Part shown: piece by piece, positions 42,401 through 52,195 of the stretch
Layout: every line of letters starts with the position of its first letter
Position numbering within the stretch: position 1 is the stretch's first letter
NCBI RefSeq assembly: GCF_017916325.1
Contig: NC_090162.1
Coordinates: 465,001-529,000, forward strand
Length of the DNA stretch: 64,000 nt
Direction: 5' to 3'
Source: Leishmania martiniquensis
Lineage: Eukaryota > Euglenozoa > Kinetoplastea > Trypanosomatida > Trypanosomatidae
Translations under genes and position numbers: made by a program
The notes under the pieces: model-generated
The model's input: the letters and a program-made list of their open reading frames with translations, nothing else
The model's database searches: none
Told to the model about the DNA's origin: nothing

Positions 42401-42418
42401 TCGCTGCATCGGCTGCAT
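39401..42418 (-). CDS. FHIP/FAM160-like protein (Hook-complex type)
   Basis: 1005 aa from the first ATG (42416-42418); the frame reaches 42427 only with a GTG. It is all-helical after a low-complexity start. Landmarks matching the FHIP (FAM160/RAI16) family: an N-terminal helix near VVQEQWLQLCDYFQ (~58-70); a pair of helices near 245-300, NVFLLTLCQYAKQNEPPGVRSI then FLSRLL and SLLQLC, corresponding to the family's PPG-containing helix pair; KMERVPALANFF (~377-388) like the family's L-x-x-DP-x-LANFF; LDALLLYL; then FWATLLTMAPSVADALRLL and FLHRTLLPLLQ. A later helical block (LMVQHLDSSPYTVSSLVADLIVSL) resembles the family's C-terminal repeat. FHIP proteins bind Hook and FTS to link dynein to endosomes. 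The family call is my alignment by eye. Confidence 0.7.
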   Translation of the reverse strand: MQPMQRGASTAADASRGPPCYTRDSRDAFTAVATATAAPFSAREPPAGHRLPASMVAVVQEQWLQLCDYFQRVQCANTCDERASLVKELGSVEQALSTILDALRADRMMLQQKHLLLHRHDSALGRSFRFERAPPLNSVPDFRPRHTPPPPPSSASCGGTGARGTAEAVTTATDIRTSPSASLSSSCLLDGFHGGCSGLPPCYHFLFADGHSVSTPPPPGAEAQAVSKTRDAAAACEGPPPIGNVFLLTLCQYAKQNEPPGVRSILLGFLSRLLQDADAPMDRLSLLAGEPAVSLLQLCPSAFIVPLLDMVRKVSRALDPANAATRPSVTTLASPSPSTSGVTAAPQWASDDPHDGTFLQDAGRTQFVIFLSTLAEKMERVPALANFFVIEEGSQERNFFVLLDALLLYLTHDCSTKEWTHRRDTCRFALSAVVSLAKCSDPWIQDLVAKETRVASLTLHAARTTLLTLCKIPGNDDGATQLLYLRDVLRFWATLLTMAPSVADALRLLPLIEKEFLHRTLLPLLQSSDSHVYSAACVVVSNLLAGLQGAAPPLKVCFAKALLSTTIRKGSGRIVPKKQFYEVVVQDAAALTDGRAETLGQREEKAAAALHEHPMTSFFTYYILPHLSSNPCLSEEDKESSAVLGFVTTRWSATKATLLLVQTLAEHVPHVFVREVFLMDIMSLSDVQLKQVARVSSTDDSGRCNSTDSWDTAVAPPHLNIHDCFLSRLHSAAAAGPKVGLQPDRVGEAVLSRLLRVESNMPVTALRARQRMMSAMTPLRGSSSTGAMLTAESTRAAEAPAAETEPVNCWFHAGVQSSPLITTLCLMVQHLDSSPYTVSSLVADLIVSLTVLPDLRVVYTLLDSKRGPLVAALRRLRDLLQHHLERKATEPTPTKKDRGSSGASAGTSTGASTLPFSIPFLYDMLVQHWDLLDPDEDAELSRTPATPDRFSHDSGVHSQILRGAIEEHRNVLYACLYAEYLHAYLDAVVGYTALSQNLMYLKMSG

Positions 42419-43331
42419 CGACTGCACCGCTCATATAAGCGAGTGAGAGCCACTGAATCGTAATCGAGCCGTATGAATTTGTCTGTGTCCATGCGCGTGG
42501 GGGGGGGGGGCAGAAAGGCGACTTCAGCGCTGCCCTCGGAGCTGCGAAGGCATGCGGTCCGCCAAACGGTGTCGGTCGACTCAGCCACAGGGAACCCAAA
42601 ACTATGGGAAGCGGATCGACTCGACTGACGGTCTGCTTGCGCTTGAGTGAGAGAAGAACCCTTTGCAGGAGAGGAGCTCGGCAGGTAGCTTTCACTACAC
42701 AACCGCAAAAAAAAGAAGTGGAAGGAGAGAGAGGTGCAGCGAGGCGCAGCAACGACGAAACGGGCATAGGGCAGTCTTTTCCAAAAGACTGAGCGTACGC
42801 CACGCGCACTCTGCGTGGAGGGTGGAAGGAGAGACTGAGGGAGAGGCATGTGTAGAACACACCACATGTGCGACGCCACAGCGGCGGCAACTTTTGCCGA
42901 GTCAAGCTACCCTGCCACCCGTTCGAGTACTCCAGCGCCACCGCTGTTCCTCTAAGCGATGTGCCATCGCGTGCGCACGGCCGTTATCGGCGTTGCGCTT
43001 ATCGTTGTCACTTTGTTGATCTGATTCGGACTCCCGTTAGTTTCTTATGCGGAAGCTCAGCAGGGGCAGCTAGCATCAGACGCTTCATGCCGTGTTAGTG
43101 TGGGTCGCCTTCACCGACGACACGCGTACGCCATCGGCGCAGCGGGGGGAGGAAGAAGGAGCGCCAAACACTGCTCTTCTCGGCCACTTCAGGGCCATCC
43201 GAAACCAACGAAAAAGGGCGTACGTTCACGAGCATCTGAGCGTGACGCTGTCACCTTCGTGAGGCTGCGGTGCAAACACCCCCCGACAGGCTGGGGGAGG
43301 AAGTCGCCGTCTACACGTCCCCCTCCGCAAC
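42419..43331. other. Spacer between EIF1AD-like gene and FHIP-like gene
   Basis: About 0.9 kb with no gene. A G-run with purines at 42499-42517 and GA-rich sequence at 42650-42740 are candidates for the FHIP-like gene's splice signal. Confidence 0.5.
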
Positions 43332-44030
43332 CTAGTCCTCACTGTCGTCGTCAACGCCGTAGAAGAACTGCTGCTGGTGTTTGATGTTGCGCCAGTTTGG
43401 ATTGCACACGTTATCTGCTTCGTCCCCGCTTCCCTCCCGGTACTGCTCCGATGCACCGTCGACGGCCGTGCGCGCTTCTGAGCGGACTTGCGGGGCGGTA
43501 AGCACTGATGTTGTTGTCAGTGCTGTGGCGCCATACTGCGGCATGCGTTGCAACGCAACACGCTCGTCCTCAGCGCGCCGCTGCGCCGCCGTCACGCGTT
43601 CACGCCACCCTTCGTTCTTGGGATCTTTGAGGAAGTTCTCCACTTGCTCAGGTGACGGTTTGAAGCTGACGGCGCCATCTGCAATTACGACAATGTCTTT
43701 GATGCTGAGCCAGATGACTTTGTGGAACTTTCTGGGCAGATGCACGACTTGCTGGACCCCCACGAGAGACGCTGAGGCATCCACCTGCGGTTCCCCCGCG
43801 TCACGGGGTGCAGCCTTCAGGCTTTCGCCATGCGAGGTCGGGGTGCTGGAAAGAGAGTTGGTGGACGCGCTGTTCGGTTGCGCTAGAAGAAGAACGCGGA
43901 GGTGCTGCCCATGCGGCGACTCGAGGCAAATCGCGAGCGTCTCGCCCTCTTTGGGTCCTACCCACCCAGAGACGTCAAGGTACTGTTGGGTAAGGTGCTT
44001 CGCACGATGCTTGCGACCAGCTCCGCTCAT
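43332..44030 (-). CDS. EIF1AD-like (eIF1A-domain, S1/OB fold) protein
   Basis: 232 aa from the ATG at 44028-44030; the longer open frame upstream looks like untranslated sequence. The start MSGAGRKHRAKHLTQQYL matches the basic start of EIF1AD (M-S-x-x-x-KRKHV). LAICLESPHGQHLRVLLLA (~32-50) corresponds to the IVRV-x-GSPGNNLHEV strand region, and VVHLPRKFHKVIWLSIKDIVVI (~95-116) to the conserved MPTKFRKNIWIKRGDFV block. FLKDPKNEGW (~133-142) matches the KD-x(4)-x-EG-W helix. Between the two OB-fold halves there is an extra Ser/Ala/Thr-rich loop of about 40 residues not present in animals. The end is acidic (GVDDDSED). In animals EIF1AD has a role in late 40S maturation. Together with the TSR2-like gene this makes two small-subunit assembly factors in the window, probably by chance. 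Confidence 0.8.
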   Translation of the reverse strand: MSGAGRKHRAKHLTQQYLDVSGWVGPKEGETLAICLESPHGQHLRVLLLAQPNSASTNSLSSTPTSHGESLKAAPRDAGEPQVDASASLVGVQQVVHLPRKFHKVIWLSIKDIVVIADGAVSFKPSPEQVENFLKDPKNEGWRERVTAAQRRAEDERVALQRMPQYGATALTTTSVLTAPQVRSEARTAVDGASEQYREGSGDEADNVCNPNWRNIKHQQQFFYGVDDDSED

Positions 44031-46887
44031 GTCTTCCCCCTTCGCAATGAGAGCGAAGGGCAGTGCGCGAAGGCGGCGTGTGTGCGCCCTATAGTGTATG
44101 TGTCCGAGTGTGGAGGGAGTCAGGTGCGGGTCAGGGGGCAGGTACGTCGGGCATCCGAAGGACAAGTTTTCGATCAACTGTGGAGAGTGACGCATAAAAA
44201 GGCTATTGGCGGGTGGTGCGAGCGCAGCACCAGCACAGAAGAGACGCTCGCGCGAACGGAGGCGTTGCCTCATCAGCCATGACCTACAAGGCAGCCGTGG
44301 ATACGCACGCCGGGAGGAGCCAAAAAGGCCCGCGCCCTCACCATTCACTCACACCAAGTTCTCCGCTGGCCCCTGAACTGCACGTGCGGAGAAGGACGAG
44401 TATCCCCATTCGCTTACCCCAGTGTGTTTTTCTTCTCGCCTCCGTTACCTCCCCTTTATTAAGGACCAGTTCGCCGAAGTAAGAGGGTCCTGCGCAAGTT
44501 GTCGGGGAAGTGCCGCCCCAGTCGGTCGGCGACGGCATCCCCTAGGCACAACGAAACAGAAGCGCAGCCTGTGCATGGGAGAAGAGCACACGCACGCAGG
44601 CAGACGGGGCTTGCAGGGCAGGGGGTGAGGGAAGGGCCCGCGCTCAGATGAGCTGCTAAGAACCCCTGAAGATACATTACACATGAACAAAGAAGAGTGG
44701 GGGAAAGGCGAAAGGCGAGCGCGGCTTTACTGATTCATCAAAGCTTCCTCTCATCAGCCGCAGAGGGGAAAGGGGGGGCTCTGCTGCTCTCCTCTGAGGC
44801 CCGTCTGGCCGCACTCTCTCACCACCACCCTTTGTGCTGATATTTCTTTGAAGTCCTCTCTTCTTGTGGCTACGCCACAAGGCCCCTGCTTGTTTAAGAG
44901 CCCCCTCCCACCTCTCGCCCCCCTCCCTCTCACTCCTCGAGGCAGCCTCGTCCGCTCTCGGGGTGGTATTTTTGTGTGTTCGTGAACAGCCCCTCGTCTT
45001 CGTTCGAGCCCCTCCACAGGCCCCAGCCGATGTGGAGAAGAAAGAAGTAAGGGAATTTTTAAAAAAAGGGGAGGCAGCATTGTGGCGATACAGCGACAGC
45101 GGAACGTGTCGATGCGCGTCGGGCGTGCACGCCGGGGACGGGGAGGGGAGGGAGTCCGTCTCTAAGCTGAGAGACAGACAGACAGACAGATGTTCGCTTT
45201 CCCAGATGGAGCGTGACGCTGCCCACCCACGCCTACGAGATGGAGAGCGAGAATGAGGGGAGGATAAAAACAACGCGCACACGCACACACACACACAAAG
45301 GCAGAGGCGAGACGGCGAGGAGCAGAGGAATGAGCAGCAAGAGGGGCAAAAAAAATTAAAGCGAAGATGGCATGCACATCCCCTTTGCTGTGTGATTGTG
45401 ACCTCACAAGAGAGCCGGAGCGGGCACACCGGCGTGCACGCACGGCACAAATCAAAAAAAAGGGAGAGAAAGAGAGATGCCAGAGAAAAAGTTTGCTTCT
45501 TTTTTTTGCTGACCAATTCCTTTCAGCGCGCCCATTTCTCTCTGCCGTGCAGCACACCATTTCAACTCCACTCCACCCTGGCCTATCCACGCAGGCCCCC
45601 AGCCCGCCTCGTGGGGCAAAGCAGCGCTAGACACATACTACAGCAATGCCTACTCAGCGATCTGAGCACGGCCATTGCCTTAACCTCTGCTCACTCACTT
45701 CGCCGGTTGCCTTAGAGCCGCCCACGCTACGCCACTCACCACACGGTGCATCCCCTCCCCCCCATCTCGAGGTGTGGCTCAGGTTCCGCGCACACAAGTC
45801 GGGATACGGAGATGCTGAGATGCCACGCCCTGAGGCGCACACTCTGTCATGAGGGCGAAGGATAAAAGGGCAGTCGAGAAGACAAATCGGAAAGCGAAAA
45901 ACAAAGGTGGCGGTAGGCGAAAGCAAAAGAGGGCGGGGGGCACAATAGCGGCATCGGCGCTCCCCCATGTGACACCCAACCACAAGATGAGAGAAGGGGG
46001 AGCGGTGAGCGAGAGGAATGGCGAAAAGAGAGGAGGTGAGGAGCACACGCGGAAGCAACAGGAGGAAGACGGGGCGTCCGCAATGTTCCAGTCCGCGGCC
46101 CTATCACTACACACTACCCCCTTCAACAAGTTGGCACACTACAGCCGCTCCTCCCTCCTCTCCTGCCCCTCGCCTCAGTTGACCACGCACTTGCTCCCTT
46201 CATACTAACAAGCCTGTGGGCTCAGAGACACGCACAAGCACACCCACACACACTCCTGTCTCTTCGTGCCATGGTGCGTTTTTTTTCCTCGGGCGGAAGA
46301 AAGGATAGAGAGGAGAACGCAAGAGAGAGAGAGAGGGAGCGACCAAAGGGAAAATGAAAAAGAAAAGCGGGTCGGGTCGACGAAAGAGGGCGGAATATCG
46401 TATGGCGCACAGAAACGCACTCAGGCACAGACACAAACAAATTCAGCAACGGGTTATCGAAGACGTCAGCATTTTCTTCGAGCATTATACGGAGAAGAAG
46501 AGTCCGCTGCAAAGGCGAACGAGACACGTATAGGAAGAGAACAAGACGCGATTAAGAGCGAGGCAAACGAAGTGAAAGGATGAGGTAGCAGTGTAGAAGC
46601 GGCTACGGTGTCGTGGTGTCGACCGCCTGGCGAGAAACAGTGCGCTTCTTCGACCACAAAAAGACGGCTATTGCATGCAGAGAGGAAAGAGGGAGCGGGG
46701 ATGTCGTCCGCCATCCTTGTCACGGGGGTACGCGAAGAGTTGCGGAGCAGCGGTCCGACGAGTTCAGCACCGACGGCATCCACGCTGAAAAGCATATGTC
46801 CTGTCTATACCCGCCTCATGTTCGATGCGAGCGGCTGTCGTCTCGCGGATGGCGGTGGGAAACTCAGCACTTTTCCTTTTTCGACGC
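44031..46887. other. Spacer between PTC7-type phosphatase and EIF1AD-like gene
   Basis: About 2.9 kb with no supported gene. It includes purine runs (44047-44076), a (GACA)n microsatellite at 45173-45190, (CA)n near 45282-45297 and long GA-rich or CT-rich stretches. A 279-codon minus frame (44677-45516) is Ser/Leu/Cys/Arg-rich simple sequence and is not taken as a gene. Confidence 0.5.
45173..45190. repeat. (GACA)n microsatellite
   Basis: Four to five perfect GACA units in the spacer upstream of the EIF1AD-like gene. Confidence 0.85.
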
Positions 46888-48129
46888 TCAAGGCCAGTCG
46901 CGGTACGGGACGGGAAATGTCACTTCGCTGCTGGAGAAATGCGCGCTGGACTGCTCGTCGTTGCACTCACCGATAATGGAGATGAGCAGGGTCATGTCAT
47001 CTGGCTTGCCGCCCTCGTAGAGGGCACCACTCTCTATACACTTGGAGGCGTACGGGGAGTCACAGCGCTTGTCATGCGCGACCGCGGTGGCATCGACCAT
47101 GACAGCGTTCGCGCCCATGTCGATCGCCGCCATGATGTCGTCGAGAAGCGTGTGAGGGTTGCGGTTCTTCTCGTAGGTGGCGACATGCGTCGGTGCCTTC
47201 ACCACCTCACCATCCCATTCGTGCAGGTATCCGTGCTGACGGAACACACGCTCCACATGCGGCCATATAAGCTCTGCAATCCGACTTGGGTACAGATTAT
47301 CAAAAACGCCATCGGTGCCGAGCACAACCACGTCGCCTTTCTCCACCGGTATAAGAAGACGAACCCCATCCTTCGGTGTGTCGTTGCTCCCAGTACCCAG
47401 CTGGTAAGGGTAGTCCAGCTGGTGCGCCTGCTCCTCTGTCACGTAGCGCACGCGGCCACCGCGAATCAGCATCATTGTGCAGTCGCCAACGTAGACGACG
47501 TCCAGCAAGTAGTTCTCCGCGCCGTCTGTGCGCTGAAATCGCACGAAGGCTTGGTGCAGGTCTGACGTCGTCGCTGCCTGCGTCACCACAGCATCTTCAG
47601 CAGCGGTACGCTCCTTGGTGACCCCCGCACCCCCCATCGCATCATCAGCGGCTACGACGACTGCGGAAGCGGAAGCTGTGAGTGGCGCACCAGTGGTGGA
47701 GGCCCCCGACATTCGCAGTGACGGTCCGTCCAACAGCACCACCTCATAGTGATCCTTCGACTGAATCTCCTCTTGTGGCTCTTGCAGCGTTGCCACCAGC
47801 GCTGTGCATGTGCCTAAAACGTCACTATGCTTGCAGCGTTCGTAGCCACGCTCGAGCAGCCGAAATGAGCTCGCCGGGGCGTCACCAAGGAGTTCATCCT
47901 CCACGTACTCGTACATGCTCCGCGCCAGTGCCGCACTGTAGAGACCCGCGTTCAAGTCTGCGTTTTCTTTCCACCAGCTAACGCCATCCAGCACCGCCTG
48001 TACATTAGAAAGTGTCAGGAACGCGTCCTCGCCACCGCGCTCCGCTTTCTCCGGCAGAGGGGCCGCTCGCACATTACGGTATAAAAAAGATAGCCTCTTC
48101 CCGTAGCGGGATCCGATGAGGCGCAGCAT
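46888..48129 (-). CDS. PP2C-family phosphatase, PTC7 type
   Basis: 413 aa metal-dependent Ser/Thr phosphatase. Visible motifs: GEDAF at 33-37, AVLDGVSWWKE with the metal-binding Asp at 48, GTCTALVATL at 106-115 (the GS/T-x-T-A motif), VVYVGDCTMMLIRGG at 212-225 (GDS in most members, GDC here), PYQLGTG at 241-247 (like the F-P-F-Q-L of PTC7), VVLGTDGVFDNLY at 268-280, and GGKPDDMTLLISII at 373-386 with the last metal Asps. The set DGV, DGVFDN and KPDDMT is specific for PTC7/PPTC7, which act in mitochondria, for example on coenzyme Q biosynthesis proteins. The N-terminus (MLRLIGSRYGKRLSFLYRN) is basic and could be a presequence. An inserted Ala/Thr-rich loop at ~140-190 separates the core. The ATG is 12 nt after a candidate acceptor. 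Confidence 0.88.
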   Translation of the reverse strand: MLRLIGSRYGKRLSFLYRNVRAAPLPEKAERGGEDAFLTLSNVQAVLDGVSWWKENADLNAGLYSAALARSMYEYVEDELLGDAPASSFRLLERGYERCKHSDVLGTCTALVATLQEPQEEIQSKDHYEVVLLDGPSLRMSGASTTGAPLTASASAVVVAADDAMGGAGVTKERTAAEDAVVTQAATTSDLHQAFVRFQRTDGAENYLLDVVYVGDCTMMLIRGGRVRYVTEEQAHQLDYPYQLGTGSNDTPKDGVRLLIPVEKGDVVVLGTDGVFDNLYPSRIAELIWPHVERVFRQHGYLHEWDGEVVKAPTHVATYEKNRNPHTLLDDIMAAIDMGANAVMVDATAVAHDKRCDSPYASKCIESGALYEGGKPDDMTLLISIIGECNDEQSSAHFSSSEVTFPVPYRDWP

Positions 48130-48141
48130 ACTTTGGTGGCT

Positions 48142-48172
48142 CTATGGCCACAGAAAGAGGGAAAAGATAGAG
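48142..48172 (-). promoter_or_regulatory. Candidate spliced-leader acceptor for PTC7-type phosphatase
   Basis: Purine run 48151-48172 on the plus strand with CT at 48142-48143. The implied 5' UTR is only about 12 nt. Confidence 0.4.
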
Positions 48173-48538
48173 CAACGACGCACACGGTGCGTCATCAATG
48201 AGTGGTGAGCCGAAGAGAGCGGGGCGCCACAGGAAGTTTCCGCCTCCTACACGCGTGCACACACGCACGCGCGTCGACACACAACTAAGAATCAGCAGAC
48301 CTCAAAGAGAGGCGGGAGATCAGAGAAGTAAGTTCAATGAGCCGTCGCCCTACGCCCAGGAGCAAAAATTGTCCATCAACGCATGGAACAGAAGAAGTGG
48401 CGCTCACAGCGCGGTCTCTACACGAGCAACAGAGCCGACAACGCCTCCGTGACAACAAATGGGCACGGCATGCACCAGGATATGGGCGAAAAAACAGTCT
48501 TTCCCTTTTTTCTTTTATGGCGTAACCCCCGCAACACA
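48173..48538. other. Flank between phosphatase gene and repeat copy 1
   Basis: About 0.37 kb with no gene and no recognised motif beyond a short (CA/CG)n patch near 48255-48280. Confidence 0.5.
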
Positions 48539-49638
48539 CAAGCCAACAAATGTGTACACATATAGCTGTGGCACGCTCACCTGTGGCTGCACGACGGTGG
48601 CGCCCTCGTCGCCTGGAAGGAGCGGCCAGCCGTCGAAGCGGGCCATGCGCCTAACGGGCTCTCCACGCCGCCCCCTCGCCTCCTCTCTGCATGCGTGATG
48701 CGCGATCGGCGCCGGATCGGCGCGGGCGAGCCGCAGGCATGGATCCACGCGGGCCGCGTGCAGGGTCCCGGCTCAAGCGCGGAAGCGGCGGCCTCGCTCG
48801 CTCGGGCCGTAGGAGGCGCCCCCGGTGCATGCAGGATGAGCCGCAGGAGGACGCCACCCAGCGTCACGCAAGGGCCCGCACAGACCCCGTGCTCTGCCTG
48901 TATGCCGTGTGTCTCCACCAGCTGCCGCAAGCCCACGTGTTCCGTGACGGGGCGCCGAGACTCGACACATCGGAGACTGCACGACGCAGCGGTGTACGTC
49001 GGGGGCGTCCGCGTCATGCTTGCCGCGCCCGCGCCCCGTTAGCCAGCCCGGTCAGATGCAAGAGGTGCCGCATATGCCGCCCGCATCCACCCTGGGACTG
49101 CGCGACATGGGTTTCCGCGCGTCCATTCACGTCCACCACTCTTGCCCTCCGAGCCCCAACACGCTGTGCTCGGGTGTCATGCACCATGGCAGTCGCGCCG
49201 GACAGCGCCTGTGCACCGTGCTCACACTTTTGCATCCAGAGACCTGCCTCACGGCCGCATGGCTGCCGCCGTACCCCGCGGCCATCGCCCCCCGTTTCCG
49301 TGGCTATCAGCGGGGGCGTGACCGGATGGCCCGCCCGCATGTGCCGCGATAGGGGGGACGCTGCCGGGTCGGTGGCAGCAGGGGCCCGCGCAGAAGCAAG
49401 TGACCGCGCACAACAAGCGCACGGCCTGGCGTCCTGAGAGAGGGGAAGGGGACGGTGATGGACACTCGCCGGGGGAAGTCCATCCGGCGCGAGTAAGATG
49501 GGCGTAATCACATCAGCGGCCGCACCGTGTGAAATGATATGTGCCTTCGCCTTCGAGCGATCCGAGAAGCTCACGTGCCATATCGCGCACGACGCCGGGC
49601 GGGCTGATCTCTCAGAAAAGACAGGAAAGGGTGGGAGC
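48539..49638 (+). repeat. 1.1-kb direct repeat, copy 1
   Basis: This stretch recurs at 53687-54786 in the same orientation at a fixed offset of 5,148 bp. I see only two differences (A at 48573 against C at 53721; G at 49631 against A at 54779). The flanks differ completely on both sides and no target-site duplication is evident. The unit is very GC-rich and complex, not a microsatellite, and has open frames of up to 248 codons on the plus strand and 186-210 on the minus strand, none with a recognisable domain. It matches no mobile element I can name. Confidence 0.95.
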
Positions 49639-52195
49639 GGTACCGCGGTGCCAGCGCTGCATCAGGTACCACACGATCTTCTGCAAGTGCCGCCACTGCC
49701 AGCCACCCCCCCCGGGTGCAGCAATCCAAAGTACGAGCAGGCGATCATGGGAGCTGCGCGAGGACGCCCCGCTGTCGTATCGTGAGCTCGTCACATTTGT
49801 TGGACGATGCGGGACAGCGGGCACCATGGGGCTCTCGGCGGAGTGCGGGGCAGCGCGTATTGCCATCGCGCAGGCGCCGGCCAGGCGTCAGAGACGCGTC
49901 CCCGGGCCTCTAGTCCCCCCCGTAGGAGGCGGCAAAGCGTCTGACCTCCGTTTGCCTTTTGATCCCTGCGGACTGGGGCGCTGCTGTGATGCTGACCCGC
50001 CTGCGAAAGGGCCGATGGCAGAGGCGCACACGACAGGCCGGCAGCGCCCTAATGTGCGGCCGAATGCGTGGCGCGAGGCCCCTTACACCGTGGTAGGGCC
50101 CATGCTCGGTAACGTGAAAAGGGGATAGCGACTCTCTAGCAAGAACCGTACCCGCTTGCCTCTGCCGTAGTTGATGGAGTTGCCTTAGCAGTCCTTCGAG
50201 CCTGAGCACCACTTCTTCCTACTCAGCGTGTAGACTGCAGGGAGCAAGACCGCCATTTTTGGTCGTCGTACCCATGGCCGTGTGATTCTTATCGAGCGTC
50301 ACGACAGCTCCTCATTAGATGTTTCTCTATGAGACGCTGTCTATCTACCTCGGATGAAGGAGCCCACGTGAGCGACCAAAGCAGGACGAAAAAAAAAAAG
50401 CGCAATGCTGCTCCCTCCGTCAGCAAGCATGTAGCGTGCGCCTTTCATATGGCGTTGGTGCTCAGAGAGTGGCGCACCAGGAAGGCGCTCACTGTTAGCG
50501 ACTTCACTTTGAAAGTACGCTGCCAGCGACGACCACGAAAAGAAGGAGGTCGAAACGGAAAGCGAATGCAGCGTCGTACTACGAGCAGCAACGAAAAGAG
50601 TTGTGCGGCATACACGATTGAGCGTACTGCATATGCACACTCGTCCATGGTGTTCGCGGAGAACAACTCCATCAACGAAAAAGTTTATATCGGCTCTCCT
50701 CTGCTTTTCTGTGTCCTTTGGCTCTTGGGGAGGAGGGATAGGGGCACACGTGGGCGGAGGAAGGGGGAAGCGTGACTGTTGCTGATTCAGGTTAGAGGTG
50801 AAACGCATAATGATGACGAGATCACAATCCAAGACAACTCACCCACAAGACCAAGCAAGCAATGGATAGCGGAAATGGTACTAGCCAGAGTATATGAGTT
50901 ATATATACCTATATATATATATAGATATAGATATGGAACGGAAGAGGAATTTGGAGCAGGTAGGGGAGCAAACAATATGGTCGGAAGCCCTGCTGTGCGT
51001 AAATGCTGACGGGTCAGCAAGGGCGGGATACTCTGCCGAGAGGGCGAGAGGACCTCGCCATTATGGGGAGAAGGCAGATGAGGCTGACCGCAGTGCGCCA
51101 GCACGAGCGGCGAAAAGATACAGGGAGAAGAGGCGCGGTAAGGGAAACATCTGTATCGACATGTTCGCCCACTGCGCAAGCCTGTCAACGCCTGAGGGCG
51201 CGCCTGCGCCTTTGAATGCGCGGGCGGCGCAGAGATTGTATTCGTGTGAAGGGAGCAGGGAAGAGAGATGCGGGTAAAGGATACAAAGTGGAGGAGCATA
51301 TTCAATGAGTTGAGAATAAGCAGGCCTACTCCAGGCGCGCAAAGATGGCGAGCACATCTGTGGTGACTTCTCGCCTCAGCAGCACGCGCGCCCTCTGTGC
51401 AAAGAGCGGTTTGCGGAACACAAGAGAGCGCATCCCCTTCCTCACGCCTCCGCTATAGGGGCCCACGTTGGGGTTCACCTGCAGATAGCGCCAATTCACC
51501 TTCTGTCGCGTCGAAGGACAGCAGGGCGCTCCAGAAGAAGAGTCCGACAGAGGGAAGCGCTCTTACAAGCGAGTGCCTCAGTGCCCACAGATGTGAGCAT
51601 CTGGTACGACATGAGAACAGGATTCGAAAGACGGCCGCACAGCCTATGCGCTTAGCCCTTCTTTCCGCTCCTCGTTTCATCACTCCACTACGCCCCGCTC
51701 GTATGTGTGTGTGGGTGTGGGTGCCAGAGAGGAGGCGCTCGCCGCGTTCCACTTTCCTCGTGCAGCGGCTGCGCGTCTCGTCTTTGTCTGCTGACTGCTT
51801 CTCTCCGAGAAATCCTCGTACCTCACAGGTCTACAGTGCGACCCAGCAGCACATGCAAGCGTAGGAGAGTACACTTCGAGGTGAACGCGCACAAAGGCGC
51901 CGCTACCCTCCCTGCCACGATGTAGCCGCTCAGACCGAGAACACCGTCGACGATGAAGTGCGAGACAAAGCACAACTGGACATACAAAGAATGAAACGAA
52001 AACCTCAAACGAAACGAAAATAGGCTAAAGCGAGTCGGAGAGGAGAGAGGCGAACGGCCAAACAAACAAAAGAGACCAAATCGAAGGAAGAAAAAACATA
52101 ACAAACAAAAAACAAACGGATCTATGGGTGTGTCTTCCGGCACGCGTGCCTCAGACGGGAGTGCAGTCAGGCATAGACCAGCGTCAAGGCGTCCT
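49639..52195. other. Spacer downstream of histone H1
   Basis: About 2.6 kb with no supported gene; it should contain the histone H1 3' UTR. The stretch 49639-50300 continues the GC-rich style of repeat copy 1, then composition returns to ordinary spacer with an AT-rich patch at 50901-50936 and an A-rich segment at 51960-52115. Confidence 0.5.
50901..50936. repeat. AT-rich microsatellite
   Basis: Interrupted (AT)n with GATA steps in the spacer between repeat copy 1 and histone H1. Confidence 0.8.

Noticed and set aside
23963..44030. Functional cluster of ribosome-assembly genes (TSR2-like and EIF1AD-like)
   Set aside because: The two genes are 20 kb apart with unrelated genes between; trypanosomatid polycistrons do not group genes by function.
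44677..45516. 279-codon minus-strand open frame between the EIF1AD-like and phosphatase genes
   Set aside because: Composition is Ser/Leu/Cys/Arg-rich and derives from CA, GA and GACA simple sequence; no domain or presequence followed by a fold.
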